Assembly: GCA_963580285.1 (NCBI GenBank)
Contig: OY757013.1
Span: 131,809,027 to 131,873,026 of the forward strand
Source: Lucinisca nassula
Lineage: Eukaryota > Mollusca > Bivalvia > Lucinida > Lucinidae
Length of the DNA stretch: 64,000 nucleotides
Direction: 5' to 3'
Below, piece after piece: positions 29,293-40,272 of the stretch. The position numbers and the translations under genes were made by a program. The notes under the pieces were generated by a model that was given only the letters and a program-made list of their open reading frames with translations, was not told the DNA's origin and searched no databases. The stretch's first letter is position 1, and each line of letters begins with the position of its first letter.

Positions 29293-32199
29293 TTATTCAA
29301 CTTGACATGTGCAACTACTTAGTGCAGTACAAGTTAGGCCGGATTTAAAACATTTGCAGTTTCCGGAGCAGTTACGTTTCTTGCAACCACATTTGGCAAG
29401 CTCTTGACAGCAGGCAGCAACTGCTGGTATTGATGTCCAATTTGGTTGCCAGTTTTGGCCATCCTCTTTCCGGCCCCATTGTTTCGGGCTTGGAAGCACT
29501 GGCGTGCAAATTAAGGTCTGACCCCATACATGGCCTGCTTGGTATATGGCTCTTTTTTCATGCTCGATCAGTGCTGACTTAGTTGGGGGTATCTTTTCAT
29601 ACGACTTCTGTCCGTGTGCAAATAAGTCCAGTCTTGCCTCATTTACTCTTTTCACTGCACTTGCTCGATCATATAGAATGACAACAAACTGCTCAAGAAT
29701 TAGTTTGTCGTCATCCGATATGGTTTCTGGCACGTTGCCTAGTCGTCTGAACACCTCTGTGGCTTCTTCAAATACATTCCACGCTTGCCATGCAGATTTC
29801 TTACCTTTACTACGGAAGGCAGACACTGTGTCACAGCCAGTAAATGCATGAAAAAATGGGAGAGCTTTTGCCCTCTGTCCTAACGACATGCGAATCTCAT
29901 GTATTGGGATCCATCTAAAGCTTCGACCTCTGCCAAAGGCAACCCAAAGGTTATCAACATTCAAGTCGTTGAAAACAGCTACCCCAATCACAACCACATC
30001 TGTGTCAGTACTTTTGACTATGATACTCTTACACCCATCTCTGGAAGCGTCTTTTGCATGAACGAAGAGCCGTGTGTCTGCTTCTTCGTGTGTACAAGGT
30101 GAAAGTCCTTCCTTGTTGATGGCCATATTGCTAACAACGGTGTCACCATAGTTACTATGATTCTATTTTGTGATTCAGCCTTCCCTATGTGAGTTGCCAG
30201 AAACTCAAACAACTCTGTTTTGTTGTCATCTAGACGTAAACAATTATTCCAGCCACCAGGTGGGCGGCTAGGTCCAACAACTTTACGTCTGATTCCTGTC
30301 CCCCTCTTACTCCTAGTTAATGCTTTAAGACTGCCTGGTTTATACACATCAAAGACTAAGTCAATTCTGTAGTATTGTCTGGAGTAGGTCTGGAGTGCTG
30401 GTACAGCTACATCTGTGGCATATTCATCGAAAGTTCTTGCAACTCCAGGTGATTTCTCATTTACCATAGCTGCGCCGTCGATGATACTGGCAATAGAGCA
30501 GATAAACCAATACTGAAAGGCAAACTCCTGTTTTTTGAAGCATGGTATGTAGACCATGTGATAGGTGTCTTGTCATCACAGGTTTCAGTAACGCTTACAT
30601 GACTAAGCCACTGCAATTCCATACTTAAATGTTGGGGTAGAGAAATCGGTCTCAAGGGAAGCAAGTTTTGGCTTTTTGGAGGAACTGGGGAAGTAGCTGT
30701 GAAATACGCTGGTCTTACATTCGTGTAAGACTCAGGAAGTGGGGGCACCTTCTTTGTGCTGGGCCTGTCCGCTATATTGGGCATTTCACGTGGCTCACCT
30801 CGGTTGTCATAAGTTGGGTGTTGAAACAAAGAAATACCTGTGCCATGAAAAGATGACTTTGCTGTTGTTGCAGAAGGGTTGTGATCAATATTGTCGATGG
30901 CAGCTGTAGTGAATAGGCCCTTTCTAAGAACAGATTGACAAACCAACTTTTCCTCTAAGAAACGTTCTACAAGGGCTTCGCCTATCTGTGATGAAATTTC
31001 AAGGACTCTGTCGTATGATATGCAAATTCCATATTGATGCAATGTGTCGATTAATTGACGCTTCCTTGTCTTTGCAAACAACAGTAAGCCAATGAATATG
31101 ACAAACGGTGTCTCACGACTTTTAGAGTGCTTTTGAACTACCGTGGGGCTTTTCTTTGGACTCTGGTCACAGTTGCATTGAAACAGTTGTGAAATTGCCA
31201 GGTCAGATTTAGTTGTCTCACTTTCAATCTGTGATTCTATATCCGAACCATGTTCAATCATGCTGGCGAGTTCAATGAGTGATTATGGTACTGATGTTTC
31301 CATGCAGTTCTCCTCAATTGAACCGTCAAACTTCATGTTTCTTGTCAGAATATCATTTCTGATTATATGTGTGGCATTTGAAACGTGCAATGCACCAGTA
31401 AGCTCACTTGCTTTTGACACAGCTGGCCCTACGTCATCTTTGAAGATCAGAAGAACATCCCATCCTTTTTTACTTGCTTGTAATTCTGGCAAACGATCAA
31501 GAAGCTCATCTTTCAACCGTGTCGAGTGCAACTTTGATGTTGTGAAGCCTAGCCGATTAAGCCTCTTGGTCATTAAATCATTCAAATCTGCTAACCTGAA
31601 AAAAACTCACATCTTGACGGCTTCTCTTATATTCTATGATATATGTAACAAGCTCGTCAAATGCTTGGCTATATGCTTGGCTTTCCTGGTCATCTTGTTC
31701 TTTCTCTCTTTGTTGTCTCAGGAAAGCACGCTCTCTATTATAAACAGCTGTAAGGCAATTGAGATGATATTTCGCCTCTTGAGCAACAAGATCACCAGCA
31801 CTCAATTTTTGCAATAAGTTTCTCGTCTTCTAATCGATCAGCACATTTGTTAAGTTTTTCATATAAATTCTTTGCCATTGCATTTCTGTCTGCTTCAGTA
31901 ACATCTTTTTCACAGAAGAAGCAAATTACCTTTATGTCATGTACTTTATCAACAGAACGACGTGTAAATCTACTGGACCCTGCTTCTGTTTCATCAGTAT
32001 TTTGAGATCTATCTCGTTTCTCGACGACGTGATCAAGCTTACTGTTGCTAAACAGTAGTCTACAGCTGAGATGATATTTAGCATTGTTCTGTCTTAGAGT
32101 ATTTTCTATTCCTGAGCCATCATCTAATCGATTTATATCTATTGGTAAGGGTAGAGCATTCAGCTCATTGAACATTGGGAGATTAGTTGCTATGTTCAT
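29293..32199 (-). pseudogene. XPG/FEN1-like nuclease with CXC tail, broken transposon gene
   Basis: Read 32199 down to 29293, the frames join into one ~960-codon protein. N-terminal third: NAKYHLSCRLLF and KVICFFCEKD (Cys/His pairs), then DLVAQEAKYHLNCL. Middle: DGAAMVN, TRSKRGTGIRRKV, LDDNKTELFEFLA. C-terminal third, with intact ORF 30126-29293: HEEADTRLF, KSTDTDVVVIG and FTGCDTVSAF..GKKSAW. These resemble the acidic motifs and helix-hairpin region of XPG/FEN1 PIN nucleases. A cysteine tail (CGCKKRNCSGNCKCF..C) resembles CXC/tesmin domains. Lesions: 1-nt shifts at 31806-31810, 31599-31605, about 30531-30536 and about 30140-30165, and an in-frame TAA at 31283-31285. I recognise the family as multi-copy in invertebrates but know no experimental function. 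An intron before 32199 is possible. Confidence 0.78.
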
Positions 32200-33286
32200 A
32201 TAACCAGATTTCCCTTTATCACGCGATGTTGATTATGGTATTAAGTTCTCATTTTTATCTTTCTAGCATAAGCAACATTTACCCCAATCTGTCTGCCAGT
32301 TTGTAGCTGATGTTGTTGGCAACTGACTGTCGTCAAACATTGTGACTTGTTGTTAAGGTTACCTGTAATACCTCCAATTTTTGTTAAGACTCTTACAGGC
32401 CGAGGGACTATCCTTTTACCACCCGATTGAATATCTTAAGCTTGCATTTTAGAGTATGGGATTCAACTAAGTTCAAAATGATTATTTCTACTCCGATCGT
32501 TTATCCAATGGAATTACCTCCCGTGCGATCTGTACACCCTTCGGAAAACCATGACCCGTTTTCCTTGGCTTGGCTCTCCCGCGCTGGCACATCCTGTCAA
32601 TTCAGGTGCGGCTGCTTGCATTGATTGGGCGATTCAAACAGCATTTGGGTTACTGCAAGTACTGCTTATGTGATGGTTTGTTTTGATTTCTTTTAGTGCA
32701 TTTTCCGAAAACTCCCAGCAGACACAGAGCTCTGTTTGACGTTGAACTAATGTTGGATACAAAAATTTTCATGCAGGATTTGATTGTTATGTGTCCACTT
32801 GGAGCATGAATAGAGATTATATGTGTTCTGTGTTCAAAGAATGTAAATCAATGTGGTGATCAACTATGCTGTTCTGTTTCCCAAAGTTATCAAAGCAATG
32901 AGTATTGTAAGTACTGTGCGGCTAGTGTTTTAAAGGCAGAGTGTTTATGGTTCTGAAAGTGGAACACATTCTTAAGTGTTCAGTTTTGAAACAGCAGCAA
33001 AATTGATTATAATAATCTTCTTTTTCAGTTCAAAATTATTCGGTTGATAAGAGACTATGTTAGCATTTTTAAATAATGATAGAAACTGTTTCGATTTTAA
33101 GTATTGTGCTGCAAAAAGCAAGTAAATACGGTATTTTTTTTTCACAAAAGCAATTTCACAGCCTCCATTGGACCCTATGCTGAGTTTCACAGCAGTGGCT
33201 TAAACCAATGTGCCTTGGTAGTGCAAAAAACACTCATTTTCAAATTAAAGGTAAAATATCGGTATTTATTTGTTAAATAACGATCA
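32200..33286. other. Non-coding right interior of the XPG transposon
   Basis: Upstream side of the minus-strand gene. An in-frame TAA lies about 39 bp upstream of ATG 32199. A promoter or first exon may be here, but I can identify neither. Confidence 0.4.
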
Positions 33287-33457
33287 ATTTGGTAGCCATC
33301 TTGAAATTCAAGGTAGCCATCTTGAAAATGAAAAAAATTCACTTGGCTAGGTTGATTTTTTTACGGCAATAGGTTTGAAGAACAAATGCTGAACGTCTCA
33401 AACTTGTATCCGGAAGTGCACAATCGTTGTAGAAATCAAGCACTTCCCGCTCCACTA
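33287..33457 (-). repeat. Right terminal inverted repeat of the XPG transposon
   Basis: Inverse of 28088-28258, ending CACTTCCCGCTCCACTA. It contains an internal local duplication GGTAGCCATCTTGAAA at 33291 and 33313. Confidence 0.8.
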
Positions 33458-33734
33458 TATCAATTTAAGCATTATATAATTTCACAGTCAATATATGTTT
33501 TACTCAGCGACATATTTCTCAGGCTATATTTCGTCTATATGGAGTTGTTCTTTGTCAAAGAGAATAATATCGGCTGCCGATTATTACATGGTCATCTAAT
33601 CTCTCCAGGAGTAATGTTCCGCTGATAAAGTAGGGTCATTGAATGGCTTTTAATTTGATAACAGGTCTTGGAAAGAATTTCATTGATTGAAATGCATATT
33701 TTGCTTCATTTTCTCAAATTTAGTTTTGCTGAAA

Positions 33735-34680
33735 TCAACCGAAATCCAAATTAATCAGGGTTATCGGTACCATAAACTACGCAAAGCCTTTTCAAAATTT
33801 TATAGGCGCCATTCTGATTTAATTTCAAAATTCAATATTGGACTTAAATCTCTTCTGCAACAAGGTCTATCGGAACCCGAATTTTATGGTGACTTAGTAT
33901 ATAAATTCAGAAAAATATATAACCGCAATGACTTCAGCACCCAATTTCGTAAAATCATTCTTCGATATAAAAAGATTGGGTACAACATGGATATTATACG
34001 ACAGACTGCATGCATGGTAGTTAACCCAATCACGGTTGGCAACTTTGCTTCCCTCTTTAATTGCACGCCGGTGGGTCAGGCCTCAGATTCTATGACGGCT
34101 CCAACGTAAAGGCTTATTGAAAATTAAAGAGATAATGTTGGTTGGTGCCTGATGCTCTGTCTCTGGTCGGGCTCATTGGAGTCTAACTGTTGGTTTTCTT
34201 TTGCTCCAGCATTTCAGTGGTTTCTTGCTGTCGAGTCCTCACCGTTGTCTCACCTCTGTGGTTCTTTGATTTCTGTGTTCACGGAGATGTTGCACTGATG
34301 AGTTAGGAGGCCTTCATGCGGACTGAACAAATTATTTGTCTAAATCGCGACGGAAGTATGGGCGAGGATTGTGGCCACGTAAAATCGATTTAAGCCCCCC
34401 AGTGGAAATCTTCCACTGACCGTTCCAAGGCGGCTCTTCTGTGGCGATTTATTTATGTTGTTGTTTGTTACTTACTGTGTGTATCACTTGTGTCTTTTAA
34501 TTTTGGATGGCCATATGGCCATTTTGTGGGAAAGAAACTGTCCATATGGCCTTCCTTTGTTTAGGTTTCCATTATGGTCTGGTCGCTTAATGTTTGTATT
34601 TCTTTCCCTTTGGTGTCTTTTATGGATGGAGTAAGTTAATTGTATCAATTCCTGATCTTTGTTTTACTTCTACTTTAAGA
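33735..34680 (+). mobile_element. Family E retroelement, RT C-terminal remnant plus 3' UTR
   Basis: 33750-34109 encodes the end of an RT-like protein (NQGYRYHKLRKAFSKFYRRH, GLSEPEFYGDLVYKFRKIY, ILRYKKIGYN, VVNPITVGNFASLFN), stop after MTAPT. The 3' UTR runs to TTACTTCTACTTTA at 34675. A matching coding remnant is at 43125-43483. Multiple copies share the 3' end but differ at the 5' end, which fits retrotransposition. The protein resembles repeated RT-like proteins of bivalves, possibly Penelope-like; class uncertain. Confidence 0.72.
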
Positions 34681-34736
34681 AAGAATCTAAATGCCTTATT
34701 GGTTCTGAGAAGCGACTAGGTGGGTCATTCCGGTCA

Positions 34737-35576
34737 GAATGTAGGACAAAACGTCCCATGACAAACCGTCCCATGCCGTTTTTGACCAGGTGGACAAAAT
34801 GTCCAATGTCATTTTTTCAGGGTGGACAAAACGTCTCACATCATTTTTTCAGGGTGGACAAAACATCCCACATGATTTTGACAGGGTGGACAAAACGTCC
34901 CATGCTATTTCGACAGGGTGGACAAAACGTTCCATATTCTTGAGGTGGTGTCAGAGAGAAGGGATTTGGAAGGGTATGTGACAATATACTCCCATGAACA
35001 CTACAAAAATGTATTTGGAAATATAGCTTAATGCTTTTATTTACAAAAGAAATTGCAAACACAAGTTGTATCTAGTGGACCTAGCTCTACCAAGATTTAT
35101 TCAAACTATAGCCCTTGGGCAAAAATGCCCCCGCGCTTGGGTCCATCGATTTAATATAGACTTATATAGGGAAAACCTTTAAAAATCTTTTTGTCTGAAA
35201 CCAGAAGGCCGAGGTCTTTGATATTTGGTACGAAGCTTCATGAAGTGGACCTCTACCAAGAATCTTCAAATTATAGCTCTGGGGCCAAAACCGCCCAGCG
35301 CCGGGGCCCATTGGTTTTACACAGACTTGGTATGAAGTTGTATCTAGTGGACCTCTACCTCTAACACCACCTCGAGGATATGGTATGTTTTGTCCACCCT
35401 GTCAAAAAAGCATGGGACGTTTTGTCCACCCTGTCAAAATCGTTTGGAACTTTGTCCACCCTGAAAATCTGATGTTGGATGTTTTGTCCATCCTAAAAAA
35501 ATGATGTGGGACATTTCGTCCACCTGGTCAAAAATGGCATGGGCGTTTTGTCCATGGGACGTTTTGTCCGGCTCCC
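34737..35576. mobile_element. Foldback element with 32-bp tandem repeats in its arms, 9-bp TSD
   Basis: TTCCGGTCA flanks the element on both sides (34728-34736, 35577-35585). The ends are inverted repeats (GGACAAAACGTCCCATG / CATGGGACGTTTTGTCC). Each ~215-bp arm contains about five 32-bp tandem units carrying CAGGGTGGACAAAACGTCCC, mirrored in the other arm. The ~410-bp middle (34960-35370) has GTTGTATCTAGTGGACCT twice (35063, 35337) and no ORF. A 9-bp duplication with subrepeated inverted arms is the classic Foldback/MULE pattern. Confidence 0.88.
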
Positions 35577-35585
35577 TTCCGGTCA

Positions 35586-36015
35586 TGTAGCAGAAAAACG
35601 GCTAATATTTAGTGAAATCAATCGTTTGCCTTCCTGATAACTAATATGTCGCCTTTATTTATTGGCCAAATTAAATCACCTTTGGTGTTCATGTTCCTTA
35701 AAGACTGAGTTTGAAATATATATCACAGATGGGGTAGCCCCTATGTGCTTTTAGCGCCCGGTTACCATACGAAATCTATCAAGTCAAATATATCACAGAT
35801 TGTTGAGTATCTTGTTCAGTTGCTGAAGAAATGGAGCTTTTGTTCACTGTGTCCAATTAAATTTGGTGTAGAAAAAATTAAATTCGTGATAGCTTTCTTT
35901 CCAAAAGTTTTAATGGAAATCCTGATACATTTCTAGAAGGCCTATCTTGTTGATGGTTTTCTGAACTTTCAAGCTTTTTGATAAAAGATGAATCCATAAA
36001 AGTAAACCGTTGCTG

Positions 36016-36049
<34 letters not shown>

Positions 36050-36068
36050 CATAAGAGCGCTGACTCTT
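35586..36068. other. Unassigned DNA with CTA microsatellite
   Basis: A (CTA)n run at about 36013-36049. GGGGTAGCCCCTATGTGCTT at 35732 recurs inverted near 40815-40835. No gene supported. Confidence 0.5.
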
Positions 36069-36252
36069 ATTATTAATAAGGTCTCTCATCGCTGTGGTTC
36101 GAGCCTGGCTCGGGTCACATGTGAGACGTCAAATTCTGCAACGGAAGGTCGTGGGGTTGGGGGGATCTCCGAGTACTCCAGTTTTTTTCCAATCTCTGAT
36201 TAACTATAGGATATAAGTGAAATAATCTTGAAAGGGCCGTTACACCAAAACA
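36069..36252 (+). mobile_element. tRNA-like SINE-4 fragment
   Basis: B-box-like GTGGTTCGAGCCTGGCTCG, then TTCTGCAACGGAAGGTCG, and a tail CTTGAAAGGGCCGTTA with CAAAACAAAAAC. Its second copy is at 50370-50548. The 5' A-box part is unclear. Confidence 0.65.
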
Positions 36253-36321
36253 AAAACTACTACTACAACTACTATACATCTTCTACTATTACATCTATTA
36301 ATTCTTTAACTACTTCTACAA

Positions 36322-36470
36322 AGGCCCGCCCATCGGGGCTTGGAGAAATAGATTGGGCTGCATGATGATTCCACGCAGAGCTGAAACCGAACGCACATGA
36401 GTACTGGTAAACCGCTTAGAAGGTCTAAGCCTGGCAAGATTTTACGTCAAACCTCAAATCAAACAAACAA
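36322..36470 (+). mobile_element. SINE-1, internally deleted
   Basis: 5' half (GCCCGCCCATCGGGGCTTGG..CTAAGCCTGGCAAG) joined directly to the tail (ACGTCAAACCTCAAATCAAA CAAAC). Confidence 0.8.
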
Positions 36471-36492
36471 AACTTCTGCTGCTACTAATAAA

Positions 36493-36800
36493 TCGCCCCC
36501 GCCCATTGAGGATTTAAGAAATAAATGGGCTGCATGATGCTTCCACGCAGAGCTGAAACCAACCGCAAATTAGTTCTGGTAAAGCGCTTACAGGTTCTAA
36601 GCATGCCCGGGGAAAGTGGTGCGAGTTGGACCGTCCATGCAAATAAACCCTATTTGTTTCATTGGACGACAGGGCTTGAGATGTCGTTTCATCTCGGTGT
36701 CGGGTAAAAGTCCCACAAGATTTGAAGCAGCGTCTCCAAAATGACCTATACAGTGGTGACAGGGACGTTAAACTTAAAGCAAACACTCAAACAAAACTAC
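36493..36800 (+). mobile_element. SINE-1, full length
   Basis: CGCCCCCGCCCATTGAGG to GGGACGTTAAACTTAAAGC AAACACTC, lying just behind the deleted copy in the same direction. Confidence 0.85.
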
Positions 36801-37176
36801 TATTAAAATGGTATCTTTATTTTATTATTATTATTGTTATTCTTCAAATTATTATTGTTATTATTAATATTATTATTACGTCTGTATGTTTATCAGTTTT
36901 GTTATAGCTATAGTCACCGGACAATGACCACAATGGGAAATAATGAGACATTTGACACTACACCTACTTAATATTCAACCTCACTCCACCTGTGCTCAGG
37001 GTGACCGTTATCAGCTGTCAGTTTTATGATGCGATTGTTTAGTTCATATTAGTCAAAACGAAATACTCCACTATCAACACTGGAGATCGTTTTATCACAA
37101 AGATAGATACTGGGGATACATGTGTTCATCAACAATCAAACATCGTGTCCCGTAATAAAACAGTTTTGAAAATAGT
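36801..37176. other. Unassigned DNA with ATT tracts
   Basis: ATTATT-rich at 36820-36880; otherwise nothing recognised. Confidence 0.5.
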
Positions 37177-37438
37177 CATTACGATAACATACCCGTGCGC
37201 CATAGTGCAGTTTTTTCACATCTCCAAAATAGCTACTTTTCTGGTGAAAATCTTTGATATTTTCCTTATAAATACTGCAAACAGTTTGTGGGTGCCGTTA
37301 GAACCGCCTCATTGAGGCGGTTCTAACGAGTACCAACAACATATGTCTTGGAGCAAAAATGAGAAAAATAATATATACCCCCGTAAACCCCCATTGGGGT
37401 GTAGGGGGTCTTCATTTCTCTGACTTGTTCACGTGATG
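37177..37438. repeat. Hairpin MITE, subfamily B
   Basis: CATTACGATAACATACCCG to GACTTGTTCACGTGATG. The central palindrome core TTAGAACCGCCTC-ATT-GAGGCGGTTCTAA is perfect (37299-37327); the outer arm has a small deletion. Confidence 0.85.
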
Positions 37439-37772
37439 TGAAGAAAACAAAAAGAGCACTGACAGCCCCGGTTGGGCGAAGATAGGGAAAATGGGGAACG
37501 AGACTTAGACCTTATACGAGAAATTCCTGTATCTTAAGCAAACCGTGTAGACTCTGGTCAGCCAATTTTGGTTAGTGCTTTACAATCAAGCCGACTTGTT
37601 ATCGGTTTTAAAGAAACGTCTAATTGGTTTATTCTGTGCTCTTTAGGAAACCTGTTTTCCATTGGTTGAGACAGCTGGTTAATACGCCTTTCAGTGTTAT
37701 AGGCACTCTTTGAAACCTACTTTGTCTCATAGAAAAGTTGGGATATCATGCATTCTTTACTTTTCTATTGAA

Positions 37773-38440
37773 CAATAGAAGTGAAGGCAATGATCAGGAA
37801 TCGATACAATTAACCCACAGCTCCCATCAGAGACACCAAAGGGAAATAAGCACAAACATGAAACAACTAGACCCTAAAGGAAACATCAATTGCGGAAAGC
37901 CTAATGGACAGTTACTTTCCCACAAAATGGCCAACTGGCCATCCAAAACAAAATAATTATAAACGATACACACACTCAAAGACAAACTATAACAAAAATA
38001 AACAACGACAGAAGAACCGCCTTTGAACGGTCAGCGAAACAAACTCCACGGGGGGCTTAAACATATTTTACAAGGCCACAATCCTCGCCCTTATTTCCGT
38101 CGCGACCCAGACAAATAATTTGTTCAGTCCGCATGAAGGCATCCCTAACTCATCAGTGCAACATTTCAGAGAACACAAAAATCAAACAACCACAGAGACG
38201 AAACAACGGTGAGGACTCGACAGCAAGAAACCATTGAAATGCTGGAGCAAAAGAAGACCAACAAGTAGACTCCGATGGGCCCGACCAGAGACAGAGCATC
38301 AGACACCAACCAACATTACTTTGAATTAGATACTCTCTAATTCCCAGTAAGCCTTTACGCTGGAACCGTCATATAATCTGAGGCCCGACCCACCGGCGTG
38401 CAATTAAAGAGGGAAGTAAAGTTGTCAACCGTGACAAGTT
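37773..38440 (-). mobile_element. Family E retroelement, minus strand
   Basis: Begins TAGAAGTGAAGGCAATGATC, the inverted 3' end. The whole UTR then follows, and at 38370-38425 the coding end in reverse (LLPSLIARRWVGPQI in a shifted frame). The longest minus copy here. Confidence 0.78.
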
Positions 38441-38759
38441 AAGTAAGTTATATGAAGTTATATTAAAGTTCCAAACCTGATTGTTGGGGCGCTTTAAATC
38501 TGTTGTAAGAAATGCCTCATGGTGGATGGTGCACGTCCCAATGTTGGAGCAGAAAAACAACAAAAAAAAAACAAAAAAAAAACTAGCTTTCGCAGCAATG
38601 CACGGTCTGTGAACAATGGAAATCAGATATTTTGTAAAGAACATTGAATTGACCAATAACCAGATGTTTCTTCAAAACCGATAAAAAGCCGGCCTTATTA
38701 GAGAGCACTAACCCAAAATTGGCCTATCGCCCAACATTGACGGGTCGTGCAATAGCACA

Positions 38760-39018
38760 CCGTGACGAAAACCTGTCTATTCAAATATATTGAAAAGTTT
38801 ACCACCAAAAAATTAAAATTTTCAGATATAAATTCTGATAGTTTTCGTATTTCTACTCAAAACATTGATTGTGAGTACTTGCTAGAACCGCCTCACCGAG
38901 GTGGTTCTAACGAGTACACACAATCTATGTCTTAAAGAAAAATGATGTATACCCCAGTTTTACTACATAAAAGGGGGGTTAAAGGGAGTCAAAATTATAA
39001 AGACGTGCTTTCACGATA
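38760..39018 (-). repeat. Hairpin MITE, subfamily A, diverged
   Basis: CCGTGACGAAAACCTGTC to GACGTGCTTTCACG. The central palindrome is at 38860-38933. Another copy in opposite orientation lies 45 bp to the right. Confidence 0.78.
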
Positions 39019-39063
39019 ATTTCCGACGCATTTTTCAGAAGCATGATTGCTCCAATTTTCACA

Positions 39064-39342
39064 CATCACGAAAACACGCCTATATAATTTTGACCCCCTC
39101 GAACCCCACTTTTATATAGTAAAACTTGGGTTTGCATGGGTATACATTATTTTTTCTAATTTCTGCTCAAAAACATAGGTTGTGGGTACTCGTAAGAACC
39201 GCCTCGTCGAGGCGGTTCTAACGAGTAACCACAATCGATATCGAAAGCAGAAATAAGAAAAATATCGAAATTTTCATCTGAAAATTTTCATTTTTCCGTG
39301 GTAAAACTTTCAATGTATTTGTATAGGCGTGTTTTCGTAATG
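39064..39342 (+). repeat. Hairpin MITE, subfamily A
   Basis: CATCACGAAAACACGCC to GGCGTGTTTTCGTAATG, both ends intact. Central palindrome 39171-39245. Confidence 0.88.
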
Positions 39343-40130
39343 AGATGGGAGAGTGTTTACCAAATGTGGAAATACAATTACATGTAGATCTATCAATATT
39401 TTACTGATTTTGATAACGTATATGAAGAGCTTTCTGTACACCTGTGTATCATGTAATTTAATTCCTTGTTTTTCACATTTCAGATTGACACTCTAGATTA
39501 TTCCATTGAGGCCCTTTTGATGTTTCATGCACTCAGGCATGATTATACAATAAAACTAATTCTGCGCATTTGTTACACCTGGCTAGAATCATTAAAAACA
39601 TGCAGAAAAAACATATACCATACAAATGTACGGTATATGCTTCATCCGTGGCAAGGGAAAAACTGCAGCTTGCACTAACAAACTGAAACACTATTAGAGA
39701 TCGATTGTCTTTTGAGTGTAGGTCTTCAACTTGAACATGAATCTAGACTGTTTCATTAAGTATACAAACTCAACAGTTCAATGATAGTCACGTGATCAAG
39801 AACACGATCAATCTGTAGAAGGTATATTGTTTGTACTCATTAGAATCGCCTCAATGATGCGATTCTAATAAGTACACACAACGGACTTTTAGTTCACATA
39901 AGATCATATAGACATTAAAGTAATTCCTTATTTGCTTCCTGACCCGTTTGCAGTTACGCTTGCGAGAATGTTGGCTGCGCACCCGCACTTGTCTCGCGTT
40001 TAATCGCGTGAGATACACACTCGCAGTTCACGCGTTTCAACTGCGAATTGGATTTTAGCCGATGACTGTCCTTTTTTAAAAACGCGATACTGCGGATAAA
40101 TCGCGATTGTTGATCAGCCAATCAATATAG
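39343..40130. other. Mostly unassigned; holds a small AGAATCGCCTC hairpin
   Basis: At 39834-39886 TTTGTACTCATTAGAATCGC and GCGATTCTAATAAGTACACA form the central hairpin of the 41924/46990 MITEs without their ends. 39990-40110 is rich in CGCG and GCGA. No gene supported. Confidence 0.5.
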
Positions 40131-40272
40131 AAGTGGAGGCAATGATCCGGAATCGATACAATCAACCCACAGCTCCCACCAGAGGCGCCAAAGGGAAAGA
40201 AACACAAACATGAAACAACATACCCTAATGGAAACATCAATAGCGGAAAGCCAAAATGACAGTTACTTTCCC
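40131..40272 (-). mobile_element. Family E 3'-end fragment
   Basis: TAGAAGTGGAGGCAATGATC to AAATGACAGTTACTTTCCCA, the last ~140 bp of the family in reverse. Confidence 0.75.

Larger units (their letters stand above)
28088..33457 (-). mobile_element. 5.4-kb DNA transposon with long TIRs and XPG-like gene (Academ-like)
   Basis: The left end TAGTGGAGCGGGAAGTG (28088) and right end CACTTCCCGCTCCACTA (ending 33457) are perfect inverted repeats. The inverted similarity continues in diverged form for about 170 bp. TAT stands directly outside both ends (28085-28087, 33458-33460), a 3-bp target duplication. Inside is a broken minus-strand gene (32199 to 29293) with XPG/FEN1-like motifs. XPG-type nucleases and 3-4 bp duplications are reported for the Academ superfamily, from memory, so this is the best guess. 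About 1.0 kb on the left and 1.1 kb on the right inside the TIRs have no coding signal I can read. Confidence 0.75.

Noticed and set aside
29546..30102. Plus-strand ORFs opposite the XPG-like gene
   Set aside because: Antisense shadows of a clearly conserved minus-strand frame.
31599..31613. A 15-nt 'intron' GTGAGT...TTTCAG in the XPG-like gene
   Set aside because: It has donor- and acceptor-like ends, but it is far too short to splice, its removal keeps the wrong frame, and a one-base homopolymer change explains the shift better.
34659..35062. Repeat-containing ORFs with a TKRPM / DKTSH-like pattern
   Set aside because: They are the 32-bp subrepeats of the foldback element read in different frames on both strands.
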